DNA from: HGM11416 sp034104345
GTDB lineage: Bacteria > Bacillota > Clostridia > Christensenellales > Borkfalkiaceae
Direction: 5' to 3'
Length of the DNA: 28,182 nt
Assembly (NCBI GenBank): GCA_034104345.1
Contig: JAXEDY010000001.1
Span: 1-28,182, forward strand
In this document: piece after piece, positions 1 to 7,168 of the stretch
How the letters are laid out: each line of letters begins with the position of its first letter
Position numbering within the stretch: the first letter of the stretch is position 1
Notes under the pieces: generated by a model
The model's database searches: none
What the model saw: the letters and a program-made list of their open reading frames with translations, nothing else
Told to the model about the DNA's origin: nothing
Translations under genes and position numbers: made by a program

Positions 1-107
1 AATTAACAGGGAATCAAATAAGAAATTTTAGCAAAAATCTATCGTCTCGTAGCAATATCAATCGTTACACAGATAGACCTTTCGTTCCGTAGTTATTATA
101 TATAAGG

Positions 108-153
108 AAAAAGAGCCTTGCAAAAGTGCGGTTAAACACTCTTACAAGGCTCT
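108..153 (-). terminator. Intrinsic terminator after tRNA-Arg
   Basis: Read on the minus strand, a 17-bp stem (arms 137-153 and 112-128, with a few G-T pairs) closes an 8-nt loop and is followed by five T residues (complement of 108-112). It lies about 85 nt downstream of the tRNA-Arg and fits as its transcription terminator. Nothing recognisable lies to its left (1-107). Confidence 0.85.
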
Positions 154-238
154 GCTGTTTATTTACAGAAAGGAAAGAACTCCATTTATGCAAAGAAAAA
201 AAGGTTCAATACTTTTGTATCAAACCTTTGCTCTTGTA

Positions 239-315
239 TGGTGCATCCGTCGGGAATCGAACCCGAAACCTTTCGCGTCGGAGGCGAATATTCTATCCAA
301 TTGAACTACGGGTGC
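239..315 (-). tRNA. tRNA-Arg (anticodon CCG)
   Basis: The minus strand folds as a 77-nt tRNA with an encoded CCA end (complement of 239-241). The anticodon stem TTCGC/GCGAA encloses the loop CTCCGAC, giving anticodon CCG, which reads the arginine codon CGG. The T arm is TCGGG-TTCGATT-CCCGA. The acceptor stem pairs GCACCCG with CGGATGC, leaving one C-A mismatch at the fourth pair; all other pairs are Watson-Crick. It sits downstream of the iron-sulfur operon but is separated from it by a hairpin terminator, so it probably has its own transcript or depends on read-through. Confidence 0.95.
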
Positions 316-373
316 ATATTTATTTTTTGCGTTCTGTTTTTATCTTTAGCCTTTATATTATACCAAATAAATT

Positions 374-409
374 AAAAACTGTAAACGGTTTTTGCCGCTT
401 GCAGTTTTT
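374..409. terminator. Hairpin terminator between iscU and tRNA-Arg
   Basis: Arms 374-388 and 395-409 pair over 15 positions with one mismatch and one G-T pair around a 6-nt loop. T-rich sequence follows on both sides (T tract on the plus strand after 409, and TTTTTAATTT on the minus strand). In the minus direction it ends the rrf2-nifS-iscU operon. Confidence 0.8.
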
Positions 410-451
410 GTTTTTTTGATATTTTTTGAATTTTTGCCTTTTTTGTTAAAA

Positions 452-832
452 TTATTTTGCTTCGGGGTGTTTTAAGCGGTAATCGTCGATTGCGCCTTTA
501 ATGGCTTCTTCGGCAAGAACCGAGCAGTGAATTTTTTGCGCGGGAAGACCGCCCAAATAATCGATAACCTTTTTGTTGGTAACTGTAAGCGCTTCGTCGA
601 GCGTCATGCCCTTTATCATTTCGGTGGCGGTAGAACTTGTTGCCACGGCCGCCGCACAACCGAAAGTTTTAAACTTTGCGTCTACTATTCTGTTGTTTTC
701 AACCTTTATGGTTATCTGCATTATATCGCCGCAAGTGGCGTTACCCACGGTGCCTATTCCGTCGTAGTTTTCGATTTCGCCTACGTTTTTGGGGTTTTGA
801 AACGCTTCCATTACTTTATCGTTATATAACAT
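452..832 (-). CDS. iscU: Iron-sulfur cluster assembly scaffold IscU (NifU N-terminal type)
   Basis: This 126-residue protein is a complete IscU-type scaffold, on which a [2Fe-2S] cluster is built from cysteine-desulfurase sulfur before transfer to apoproteins in the cytosol. The three ligand cysteines are in their family contexts: C34 in GNATCGD with the conserved D36 two residues on, C59 in FGCAAA, and C103 in KIHCSVLAE next to H102. Length matches the stand-alone IscU family, without the C-terminal NifU domains. The ATG follows a GGAG Shine-Dalgarno sequence at a normal distance. It is the last gene of a three-gene operon behind the cysteine desulfurase and the Rrf2 regulator; the gap to the desulfurase is 133 bp and contains one copy of the dispersed repeat. 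Identification is firm; iscU versus nifU naming is a matter of convention. Confidence 0.95.
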   Translation of the reverse strand: MLYNDKVMEAFQNPKNVGEIENYDGIGTVGNATCGDIMQITIKVENNRIVDAKFKTFGCAAAVATSSTATEMIKGMTLDEALTVTNKKVIDYLGGLPAQKIHCSVLAEEAIKGAIDDYRLKHPEAK

Positions 833-890
833 AATTCGTCTCCGAAATTTTTTATTTTTTTAATTTTTTATTTTTTGCCGCCAAAGTTGC

Positions 891-916
891 CGAAAGTGCC
901 GTTAACGGGCTTATAG
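891..916 (-). repeat. Dispersed palindromic repeat, copy 1 (intergenic)
   Basis: On the minus strand this reads as the 26-nt repeat with core TATAAGCCCGTTAACGGC. It is identical over all 26 nt to 6878-6903 inside spoIIR. The middle CCGTTAACGG is a perfect 10-bp palindrome. It lies between nifS and iscU within the same transcript, with flanking CCGCC and GGCGG that could pair around it. Confidence 0.85.
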
Positions 917-965
917 GCGGGTTTTTTGCTTTTTCGCACCTTTTTAAAGCGTTCGGCTTTAAAGT

Positions 966-2159
966 TTAAGCCTTTTTTACAACGCTGTCTACTTTATAAA
1001 GCGGCGACATATTTCTCAATTTTTCAACCGTTTCTTTAAGCTTGTCAACAACGTAATTTACTTCGTCCATCGTGTTTTCTTTGCCGAACGAAAATCTTAT
1101 AGAGCCGTGCGCAAGTTCTACGGGAACTCCTATCGCAAGCAGAACGTGCGAAGGCTCGAGCGAGCCCGACGAACAAGCCGACCCCGACGAAACCGCTATT
1201 CCCGCAAGATCGAGCGAAAAAAGTATGGATTCGCCTTCGATAAATTCGAACGAAAAGTCGGCGTTTGACGGAACGCGTTTCACCCTGTCGCCGTTATAGC
1301 GGGCGAACGGAATTTCTTTTTCGACGCGGGCAACGAATGCGTCGCGCAGAGCTTTAACGTAGGCGTTGTCTTTCTCTAAGGTTTCGCGGTTTAATCTTAA
1401 CGCTTCAGCCATACCAACAACGCCCGCAACGTTGGTTGTTCCGCCGCGTTTGGTGCGTTCCTGTTCTCCGCCCGAAACCAAGTTCTCGATTTTTACGCCG
1501 TTGCGAACGTATAACACACCCACGCCCTTAGGACCGTTAAACTTATGCGACGAAAAAGACATAAGGTCTACGCCCAAAGTTTTAACGTTTATATCTATGC
1601 ACGGCATTGCCTGAACCGCGTCGGTAAAGGTTAAAATTCCGTGTTCTTTTGCTATTTTTACTATTTCTTCGATAGGTTCGATAGTACCGATTTCGTTATT
1701 TGCATACATGCAGCAAATAAGCACGGTGTCGGGGCGGATTGCCGCTTTAAGTTCTTCCAAGTTTATAACGCCGCTGGTATCAACGCCGATATACGATACG
1801 TCGAAGCCTTCTTTTTCGAGTTGCCTGCCGGTTGCGAGCATTGCGGCATGCTCGATTTTAGACATTATGATATGTTTGCCTTTATCTCTGTGCGCATATG
1901 CAATACCCTTAACCGCCCAGTTATCCGATTCGGTGCCGCCCGAAGTAAAATATATTTCGCTGTGGTGCGCGCCGATAATGCTTGCTATCTGGTCGCGCGC
2001 GGCGTCTACCGCTTTTTGCGCTTCGCGCCCGTAAAAGTGCTGACTGTTCGCGTTGCCGTAAGTCTGCGTGAAGAAAGGCAACATTTTTTCGACCGCACGT
2101 TTATCGACGCAAGTCGTCGCCGCGTGATCGAGATATATCTCGTGATCGAATTTTTCCAT
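966..2159 (-). CDS. iscS: Cysteine desulfurase (NifS/IscS family)
   Basis: This 397-residue PLP enzyme takes sulfur from L-cysteine as a persulfide and passes it to the IscU scaffold encoded next to it, releasing alanine. Visible family features are the N-terminal YLDHAATT, the PLP-stacking H104, D180 and Q183 around the cofactor, the Schiff-base lysine K206 in SSHKFNGPKG, and the catalytic C329 in the flexible loop SSGSACSSG. The loop and full length place it in class I (NifS/IscS), not SufS. The ATG at 2159 has an upstream GGAG. It follows the Rrf2 regulator by 38 bp and precedes iscU, the classic minimal isc arrangement of clostridia. The symbol nifS would be equally acceptable. Confidence 0.96.
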   Translation of the reverse strand: MEKFDHEIYLDHAATTCVDKRAVEKMLPFFTQTYGNANSQHFYGREAQKAVDAARDQIASIIGAHHSEIYFTSGGTESDNWAVKGIAYAHRDKGKHIIMSKIEHAAMLATGRQLEKEGFDVSYIGVDTSGVINLEELKAAIRPDTVLICCMYANNEIGTIEPIEEIVKIAKEHGILTFTDAVQAMPCIDINVKTLGVDLMSFSSHKFNGPKGVGVLYVRNGVKIENLVSGGEQERTKRGGTTNVAGVVGMAEALRLNRETLEKDNAYVKALRDAFVARVEKEIPFARYNGDRVKRVPSNADFSFEFIEGESILFSLDLAGIAVSSGSACSSGSLEPSHVLLAIGVPVELAHGSIRFSFGKENTMDEVNYVVDKLKETVEKLRNMSPLYKVDSVVKKA

Positions 2160-2197
2160 ATTTATCTGCTCCGATTCATTGTTTCAGGTTTTAAAAT

Positions 2198-2713
2198 CTA
2201 ATTTTGTTTTTGCGTTTTTGCGCACTTTACCGAATAAGCGAGTTCACACGACGCGCAGTTGCACGACTGTTTTTTTATAGCCGAGCCGTTTGCTTTGCCC
2301 TCCGCGCCAAGGTGCGAAATTCGTTCGCTTTCGACCATATCGGCAAGCGAAATTCCGTTAAGAAGCTCGTTTATGCCGTCGTAAAGTTTTTTCCACACCG
2401 CGCTCGAAGCGCATTTTTCGCACGAATTCGAGCCGCTTTTTACACATTCGATTATTTCAAGGTCGTCCTCAAGCGTGCGAACCACTACGCCCACGCTTAT
2501 ATTTTCGGGTTTATCGGCAAGAAAATAACCTCCGTTTACCCCGCGCGCGGTTTTCACCACGCCCGCGCCCGAAAGCGCGCGCAATATTCTTTCTAAATAT
2601 TTTGCCGAAACGCCGATTTTTAAACCGAGTTCGGTAGCCGAATAACTTTTTCCGCTTTCGGCAAGAATATATGCGGCTTGCAAACCGTAATGCGCTTTAG
2701 ACGATATTTTCAT
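2198..2713 (-). CDS. iscR: Rrf2/IscR-like iron-sulfur regulator with a cysteine-rich C-terminal tail
   Basis: The start chosen is the ATG at 2713, where the family sequence MKISSKAHYGLQAAY begins; a 16-codon upstream extension to 2761 has no family similarity. The 171-residue protein has the Rrf2 winged helix-turn-helix (about 1-65, with SAKYLERILRAL as recognition region and the wing RGVNGGY), a dimer helix, and three cysteines at C90, C98 and C101, where IscR-type proteins bind a [2Fe-2S] cluster. The spacing C-x7-C-x2-C differs from E. coli IscR. Unusually, the C-terminus adds a second cysteine group, C151, C153, C156 and C164. As first gene of the isc operon, with a promoter and an inverted repeat upstream, it very likely represses its own operon in response to cluster status. 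Rrf2 membership is certain; the exact signal is inferred. Confidence 0.9.
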   Translation of the reverse strand: MKISSKAHYGLQAAYILAESGKSYSATELGLKIGVSAKYLERILRALSGAGVVKTARGVNGGYFLADKPENISVGVVVRTLEDDLEIIECVKSGSNSCEKCASSAVWKKLYDGINELLNGISLADMVESERISHLGAEGKANGSAIKKQSCNCASCELAYSVKCAKTQKQN

Positions 2714-2802
2714 TTTTTTCGCTTCTGCCAACTCTCTTTTCGCTTTTATTATATATACCATATAATGCAGCGCGCGTAAGCGGCTTTTTGATCGCTTTTA
2801 AT

Positions 2803-2821
2803 TGCTACCTTTTCAGTAGCA
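2803..2821. promoter_or_regulatory. Putative Rrf2 operator at the isc transcription start
   Basis: The inverted repeat TGCTAC-N7-GTAGCA is centred just downstream of the -10 box of the isc promoter and covers the expected transcription start near 2820. This is where a repressor site would be expected. Assignment to the Rrf2 protein encoded by the first gene is inferred from position. Confidence 0.55.
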
Positions 2822-2826
2822 GTTTG

Positions 2827-2855
2827 ATTATACTCTCGCGCAGTTAAGTTGTCAA
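2827..2855 (-). promoter_or_regulatory. Consensus sigma-A promoter of the isc operon
   Basis: On the minus strand, TTGACA (2855-2850) and TATAAT (2832-2827) are separated by exactly 17 bp. Both hexamers match the consensus perfectly, which predicts a strong promoter that needs repression. The start site would fall near 2820, inside the inverted repeat 2803-2821. Confidence 0.88.
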
Positions 2856-3030
2856 CGTTTTTTACGAAAAAAAAGCAAAATAATAAAAAATATTTTTTGC
2901 TTTTGCGCCGATTTTCGACAATTTTGTGGTTTTTATTGATATTTTGCAAAAAAAACGGTAATTGATTTTGATATTTTGCCTGTTATCACAAAACGAACAT
3001 AAAAATTTTAAAAAATTTTAGTAAAAACTA

Positions 3031-3059
3031 TTGCATTTTTTTTAAAGGTCTGCTATAAT
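3031..3059 (+). promoter_or_regulatory. Sigma-A promoter of the small lipoprotein gene
   Basis: TTGCAT (3031-3036) and TATAAT (3054-3059) are 17 bp apart, with TGC immediately before the -10 box (extended -10). The start codon of the lipoprotein follows at 3091 with AAAGGAG between. Confidence 0.85.
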
Positions 3060-3090
3060 GATAATACAAAAACTTAAAGGAGTAGATACT

Positions 3091-3546
3091 ATGAAAAATT
3101 TCAGCAAACTTTGCGCTGTTGCGCTTCTCGTCGTTATGGCTCTTTCTTTGGTAGCATGCGGCACCACCTATCCCAAAATCAAATCGGCATTTGAAAATGC
3201 GGGTTACAGCGAATCGCAGACCGTTGAAAGCATTTACCAAGACTATCTTTCCTACACCGGCACCGACGGCAATAAAGTTGCCCTTCAGGCTCATGCCCTT
3301 GTAAAAGTAGGCGAAGGCACCGCTTTAATTCTCGAATTCAAAGTAACCGACGATATGATTCAGTATTACAAAGACAACAAGATGGTCCGCGACGCAGTTA
3401 AAGACGTAACCGAAGACGAAGACGCAAAAGCGTTCTATAACATGCTCGTTGAAAAAGGATACGCAAACGGAAACTGCATGCTCGTTCCTATTTCGGTAAC
3501 AGGCAAAGCGCAGGCTATGAAAGACATAATGAAAAACGCAAAATAA
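3091..3546 (+). CDS. Small secreted lipoprotein of unknown function
   Basis: The only plus-strand protein gene supported here, 151 residues. The ATG at 3091 is preferred to the in-frame ATG at 3058, because 3058 lies in the -10 box and only 3091 has a Shine-Dalgarno sequence (AAAGGAG). The N-terminus is a lipoprotein signal peptide: MKNFSKL, a hydrophobic stretch, then the lipobox LVAC with the lipidated C23. The mature part (about 128 residues) is soluble, acidic and contains one further cysteine near its end (GNCMLVP). I do not recognise a domain. The gene stands alone between its own promoter and a strong terminator, divergent from the isc operon and convergent with ypeB. No function should be assumed. 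Confidence 0.85.
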   Translation: MKNFSKLCAVALLVVMALSLVACGTTYPKIKSAFENAGYSESQTVESIYQDYLSYTGTDGNKVALQAHALVKVGEGTALILEFKVTDDMIQYYKDNKMVRDAVKDVTEDEDAKAFYNMLVEKGYANGNCMLVPISVTGKAQAMKDIMKNAK

Positions 3547-3574
3547 TTAAATTAGACAGTTAATCTAAAACTTA

Positions 3575-3610
3575 AACAAACCGCGGAAGATTTTTCTTCC
3601 GCGGTTTGTT
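3575..3610. terminator. Strong bidirectional terminator between lipoprotein gene and ypeB
   Basis: A perfect stem (arms 3575-3590 and 3595-3610, 16 bp, core CCGCGGAAGA) closes a TTTT loop. T-rich sequence follows on the plus strand, with a weaker T-rich tail on the minus strand. It terminates the lipoprotein gene from the left and can serve the converging sleB-ypeB operon. Confidence 0.9.
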
Positions 3611-3669
3611 TATATTCTTTTTTTCGTTCGGTTTATCCGAATACGGCGTTTTGCCTATTTTAATAAAAA

Positions 3670-5721
3670 TTAAAGAAGGAGCGTGCCTTCGTCGGTCTGA
3701 ACGACTTTGAATACCTGTAATTGTTTGCCAGTTAAGGCGTCGATATAAACGTAATAGTCTTCGCCGCGACTTTCAGCCCAGAATTCGTAAGCAAGTTTTT
3801 CTTTACCGCCGTTTGCTGTTTGATTATCAAGCGGAATATAGCAAAGCCTTGAAGTTTTTACGGTTAAGTCGCTTGATAAACCGCGTTCGGCTTTTTCGAC
3901 CGTAATCGCGGGGCTACCTAAATCGCGGAGTTTATGGCATTCTATATACGCTTTAAAATCGGCGGCGTAAACTTCGCCGCGTTGCATACAAACGCTTACT
4001 TTGATCATGTCGGCGTATATAATAACGCCGTTTTGTTCTTCGGCAAAATTAACGTAAGTGGTGGTGCCGTTCTGGGTGATCCACACCGCTTTAACCGACT
4101 TATAGCCCAACTTATTTAAAAATTGCCCTGCTTTTTCTACACATTCGTCGCGCCCGAAATTAACGTCGGTGCAATCCATATACCAGTTGAAATTAACAAG
4201 TTTTCCGTCTGCCGAAATCTGCGCAAACAAATTGTTTTCGCCCGCCATGCCTTCAACGTTGAACACCTTAATTCCGTCGCCCGCACCTTCGCCTGTAACG
4301 TTTGCTTCGGTAACGCCGTAACTTGAAAACAGTTTGATAAATTCGTTTTTGGCGTTTTCGGCGGTTATCGGGTTTTTAATTTCTTCGGTATCTTTAGCCG
4401 TTTTTTCGGGGCGGTCGGCAAACGGACCGTCGTATATCATTTGCGGATAATCGACCGAGTTCGACTGCAATTCCATAAACTTCTGAAGCACGACGTCGTC
4501 TTGGTCGCCGCTTAAAAGATTTAAGAAATTATAGTTGTTTTCAAGTTTTAACGAAAGTTCGCTAAGTTCGTTTTTAAGCGTTAAGTTGATGCGTTTGAAT
4601 TCGGCGATAAGGTTTTTATCTTCGGCAGAAACGCTTTCGCCGTCGATTAGTTTGTTTGAAAGATATTTAGAAAAATCGCCCAGTTGGTTTACGAATTTAA
4701 CCGTTCCGCTTCGGCTTTCGTCGGATAACGGCAAGGTTGCGAGATTAGTTTCGGCAAGGTTTGCCTGAACGGATACTTCGTTTAAAATTTTCTGGCTTTG
4801 TTCTTTATCGTTCGTTACGCTTAACTTCGACAAGTTTACGTCGATGTTATCAACGTAGCCCACAAGGTCGTAAAACGCCTGCTGATAAACGCCCGAAAGC
4901 ATATCTTCGCCACCGTTACGCATAAACACGCCCCAAACGAGAACGGTCGACAAAACCAGCACGCACGAACCGAGCGCTATTACCGCGGCAAGCCACCCGC
5001 CCAGTCCGCGTGAAGCGCGGGTTGCGCGTTTTTCTTTTCGTTCGGTTGCTTTCTGGCGGGCAAGTTCTTGTTTTGAATGCATTTTCTGTTTTTTAATTGC
5101 AAGGCGCTGTTCGCGTTTTTCGCGTTTTAAGCGCGCTTTTTCTTGCTTTTCTTTGGCTTTTCTTTCGCGGCGGTCGATTTTGCTTTCGTGTTTTAAAGCG
5201 TCGCGCCGCGCCAACCGTTCTTCGCGCTTTTTAAGTTTTAACTCTTTAATGCTTTCTTTTTTACGCATAGCCGCTTGCTTTTTTGCAAGTTTGGCTTTCT
5301 TTTTTTCTTCTTTTTCAGCCTGTTTTTGCTTTGCCGCTTCGATGCGCTTTTGCGCGCCTTCTTCTTCTTTTTGTTGCTTTTTTATAAGCGCCTGTTTTTT
5401 GCGTTCTTCTTTTTTTAAAGCGGCTTGCTTTTTAGCCTTTTCTTTTTCGGTTTTTTTGTCTTTTTTGTTTTGACTAACGTTTTTTACGTTTTTGTTTTTT
5501 TCTTCTGCTTTATTTTTGTTGTCGCCTTGTTTATTTTTTTCTTTTTCGTGGTCGCCCGTTCCGCCTAATCCCGCGTTAACGGACTTATAGCCCGACTTTT
5601 TGTTTTTTTCGTCTATTCCCGCCGTTTTGTTTTTGCCTTTTCCGCTTTGATTTTTCGCGCGGCTTTTTTCGGCAAGGTTATCTGCTTTTTCTATCGAATT
5701 ATTAAACTTTTTTTCGCTCAT
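3670..5721 (-). CDS. ypeB: Germination protein YpeB with a large lysine/glutamate-rich N-terminal extension
   Basis: YpeB sits at the spore inner membrane and is needed for localisation and stability of the cortex-lytic enzyme SleB, encoded 21 bp upstream in the same operon. Residues about 240-266 form the membrane anchor (GGWLAAVIAL and following). After it comes the YpeB region, including QMIYDGPFADRPE, followed by PepSY-like repeats to the C-terminus. From the anchor on the length (about 445 residues) equals a normal YpeB. The first 235 residues are extra: extremely rich in K, E, R, A and Q, predicted charged helix or coiled coil, and they would lie on the cytoplasmic (spore core) side. 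Residues 43-54 (SGYKSVNAGLGG) are encoded by a copy of the dispersed repeat. The ATG has a GAGGAG Shine-Dalgarno sequence, so the extension appears genuine. YpeB identity is firm; the extension has no known role. Confidence 0.9.
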   Translation of the reverse strand: MSEKKFNNSIEKADNLAEKSRAKNQSGKGKNKTAGIDEKNKKSGYKSVNAGLGGTGDHEKEKNKQGDNKNKAEEKNKNVKNVSQNKKDKKTEKEKAKKQAALKKEERKKQALIKKQQKEEEGAQKRIEAAKQKQAEKEEKKKAKLAKKQAAMRKKESIKELKLKKREERLARRDALKHESKIDRRERKAKEKQEKARLKREKREQRLAIKKQKMHSKQELARQKATERKEKRATRASRGLGGWLAAVIALGSCVLVLSTVLVWGVFMRNGGEDMLSGVYQQAFYDLVGYVDNIDVNLSKLSVTNDKEQSQKILNEVSVQANLAETNLATLPLSDESRSGTVKFVNQLGDFSKYLSNKLIDGESVSAEDKNLIAEFKRINLTLKNELSELSLKLENNYNFLNLLSGDQDDVVLQKFMELQSNSVDYPQMIYDGPFADRPEKTAKDTEEIKNPITAENAKNEFIKLFSSYGVTEANVTGEGAGDGIKVFNVEGMAGENNLFAQISADGKLVNFNWYMDCTDVNFGRDECVEKAGQFLNKLGYKSVKAVWITQNGTTTYVNFAEEQNGVIIYADMIKVSVCMQRGEVYAADFKAYIECHKLRDLGSPAITVEKAERGLSSDLTVKTSRLCYIPLDNQTANGGKEKLAYEFWAESRGEDYYVYIDALTGKQLQVFKVVQTDEGTLLL
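5571..5596 (-). repeat. Dispersed palindromic repeat, copy inside the ypeB extension
   Basis: The minus strand reads GGCTATAAGTCCGTTAACGC, matching the repeat core with the CCGTTAACG palindrome. It is translated in frame as GYKSVNA within the low-complexity extension. Its left flank AAGTCGGGCTATA is shared with the copy at 11718-11746. Confidence 0.75.
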
Positions 5722-5742
5722 TTTTCACTCCTCAAACCTTTA

Positions 5743-6459
5743 TTAAACGGCAAAAACGTGTTGCCCTATCTGCACGGTTGTTTTGCGCGAGAAAATCCAC
5801 GCGCTGGTCGCCGTTGCGGGATTATAATAATAAATAGAGCCGTAAGTGGGATCATAACCGTTCATGGCTTCTTTCGCCGCGCTTATGGCGCGGGCGTCGG
5901 GCGTTAAGTTGATTTGCCCGTCGCTTACGGCGGTAAACGCGTAAGGCTGATAAATTACGCCCGAAATGGTGTTCGGGAACGCGCTGCTTTTAACGCGGTT
6001 TAAAACAACTGCGGCAACCGCTATCTGACCGGTATAACTTTCGCCGCGCGCTTCGCCGTAAACAAGCCGCGCAAGCAAGTTAATATCCGAATTCGAATAA
6101 CTGTTGTTTTTCCCGCCCGAAGAACTTCCCGACGAAGAAACCGAAATCCCCATCGCCGCAAGTGTTTTAGGTCCTGCCTTACCGTCGACGGTAAGCCCGT
6201 TTTTGCGTTGAAAATATTTTACCGCGGCAAGCGTTTGTGCTCCGTAAATGCCGTCGACGCTCCCCTTATAATATCCCCAACGTTTAAGTTTTTGCTGAAT
6301 TTGTCTTACCGTTTCGCCCCGACTGCCCTGCGATATTATGGCAACGGCAGCCGATCGATAGGCATTTTCATAGTTTACTTTATAGACCGCAAACCCGCTT
6401 GCCGCTACTATCAAAACGCAGGCAACCGAAACCGCGACTATTTTTAACGCTTTTTTCAT
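5743..6459 (-). CDS. sleB: Spore cortex-lytic enzyme SleB
   Basis: SleB is a lytic transglycosylase that degrades muramic-lactam-containing spore cortex peptidoglycan during germination. The 238-residue protein starts with an uncleaved-looking or signal-type hydrophobic segment (about 5-26), then a peptidoglycan-binding domain (about 42-105, VRQIQQKLKRWGYYKGSVDG and GLTVDGKAGPKT), a serine/glycine linker (about 105-122), and the Hydrolase_2 catalytic domain (about 125-238). The catalytic glutamate is E136 in LVYGEARGE. Length and order match the family. The start has an excellent AAAGGAGG Shine-Dalgarno sequence. It is followed after 21 bp by ypeB, the usual bicistronic arrangement. SleB is made in the forespore under sigma-G in Bacillus; I could not identify a convincing sigma-G promoter here. 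Confidence 0.95.
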   Translation of the reverse strand: MKKALKIVAVSVACVLIVAASGFAVYKVNYENAYRSAAVAIISQGSRGETVRQIQQKLKRWGYYKGSVDGIYGAQTLAAVKYFQRKNGLTVDGKAGPKTLAAMGISVSSSGSSSGGKNNSYSNSDINLLARLVYGEARGESYTGQIAVAAVVLNRVKSSAFPNTISGVIYQPYAFTAVSDGQINLTPDARAISAAKEAMNGYDPTYGSIYYYNPATATSAWIFSRKTTVQIGQHVFAV

Positions 6460-6617
6460 TTTTCCTCCTTTGGAATTGCGTTTGTTTTATTTTAAGCAAC
6501 CGCAACGCCCATAAAACGTTATTTATAATAAGGCTTTTGCCGCCCGCCAAAGTAAAGCCGTGCGACTTTTTGCCGTTATTTTCTGTTTATTATGCCGAAT
6601 TTACCCGATTTTAGCCA

Positions 6618-7160
6618 TTATTTTTTATTATGTCCGTTTATCAGATCGTATATAACCGAGCGATATTTTACGTTTTCGCCGCCCGTAAAACACAGCGGCG
6701 GATAAACGACGCACCACCAGTTTTCGCCCTTCGCTTCGCCCAGTTCTATTATAACCGCGTCGTAATATCCCGAACTTAAAGTAAGTTCGCCGCCGTTGTA
6801 AACGCGGGTTGGAAATTCTTCGTTCGTTATGCGAATTTTAGCCGCATAATTAAAACCTTTTTCTTTTAAATGTTTGTCTATAAGCCCGTTAACGGCACTT
6901 TCGCCCTTTTTAACGGCGGCAATCGCCTCTTGTTTTGTTTTAGCGTTTGCAACCATAGGCGCAAGCGCGTTTACAACAAGATCGCGTACTTCGTATTTAA
7001 CCGACTGATCTTCCTTCGAGTTCGAGTTTGCCCGTATGTGAATGCGCAGATACTCTTCGGCTTTTAAACTATCCGCCGAAAAACCGCCCGCGCACGAGCA
7101 TAACGCCGAAACTAAAACTATTATGCAGCAACAAATAAAAGTTATACGAAATTTTTTCAT
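6618..7160 (-). CDS. spoIIR: Stage II sporulation protein R (SpoIIR)
   Basis: SpoIIR is made in the forespore and exported to the intermembrane space, where it triggers SpoIIGA to process pro-sigma-E in the mother cell. The 180-residue protein shows the family blocks: LRIHIRANSNSKEDQ, a central helical region, EFPTRVYNGGELTLSSGYYDAVIIELG and the signature ENWWCVVYPPLCF. An N-terminal hydrophobic segment (about 5-22) ends in ALCSCAGG, a possible lipobox with C23, though C at the -2 position is unusual. Twenty-six bases of the gene (6878-6903, encoding about ESAVNGLID on this strand) are identical to the dispersed repeat. The Shine-Dalgarno sequence AAGGTG lies in the closing arm of a long hairpin immediately before the ATG. 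The gene stands between the ATPase gene and sleB, all on the minus strand. Confidence 0.93.
   Translation of the reverse strand: MKKFRITFICCCIIVLVSALCSCAGGFSADSLKAEEYLRIHIRANSNSKEDQSVKYEVRDLVVNALAPMVANAKTKQEAIAAVKKGESAVNGLIDKHLKEKGFNYAAKIRITNEEFPTRVYNGGELTLSSGYYDAVIIELGEAKGENWWCVVYPPLCFTGGENVKYRSVIYDLINGHNKK
6878..6903 (+). repeat. Dispersed palindromic repeat, copy inside spoIIR
   Basis: The plus strand carries the 26-nt repeat exactly as in the complement of 891-916, with core TATAAGCCCGTTAACGGC. Because the gene runs on the other strand, it is translated here in the antisense orientation relative to the ypeB and DUF3899 copies. Confidence 0.85.
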
Positions 7161-7168
7161 AAAAAAAC

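Larger units (their letters stand above)
2714..3090. other. Divergent control region between the isc operon and the lipoprotein gene
   Basis: This AT-rich gap holds the minus-strand isc promoter (2827-2855) with its putative operator (2803-2821), a leader of about 107 nt before the Rrf2 start, and the plus-strand lipoprotein promoter (3031-3059). Between the two promoters (2856-3030) I see only AT-rich sequence with A runs. No further gene is supported; minus-strand frames here lack family similarity and cross the promoter. Confidence 0.7.

Noticed and set aside
126..419. 97-codon plus-strand reading frame
   Set aside because: It runs across the terminator and antisense to the tRNA-Arg; the GNRTRN-like peptide is the usual false translation of a tRNA.
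4085..4112. Possible further copy of the dispersed repeat in ypeB (LGYKSVKAVW)
   Set aside because: Only the TATAAG part matches and it lies in the conserved PepSY-like region, where the peptide is expected; similarity is probably coincidental.
6588..6594. CATAATA as a sigma-G -10 box for sleB
   Set aside because: No matching -35 element occurs 17-18 bp upstream, so the assignment is not supported.
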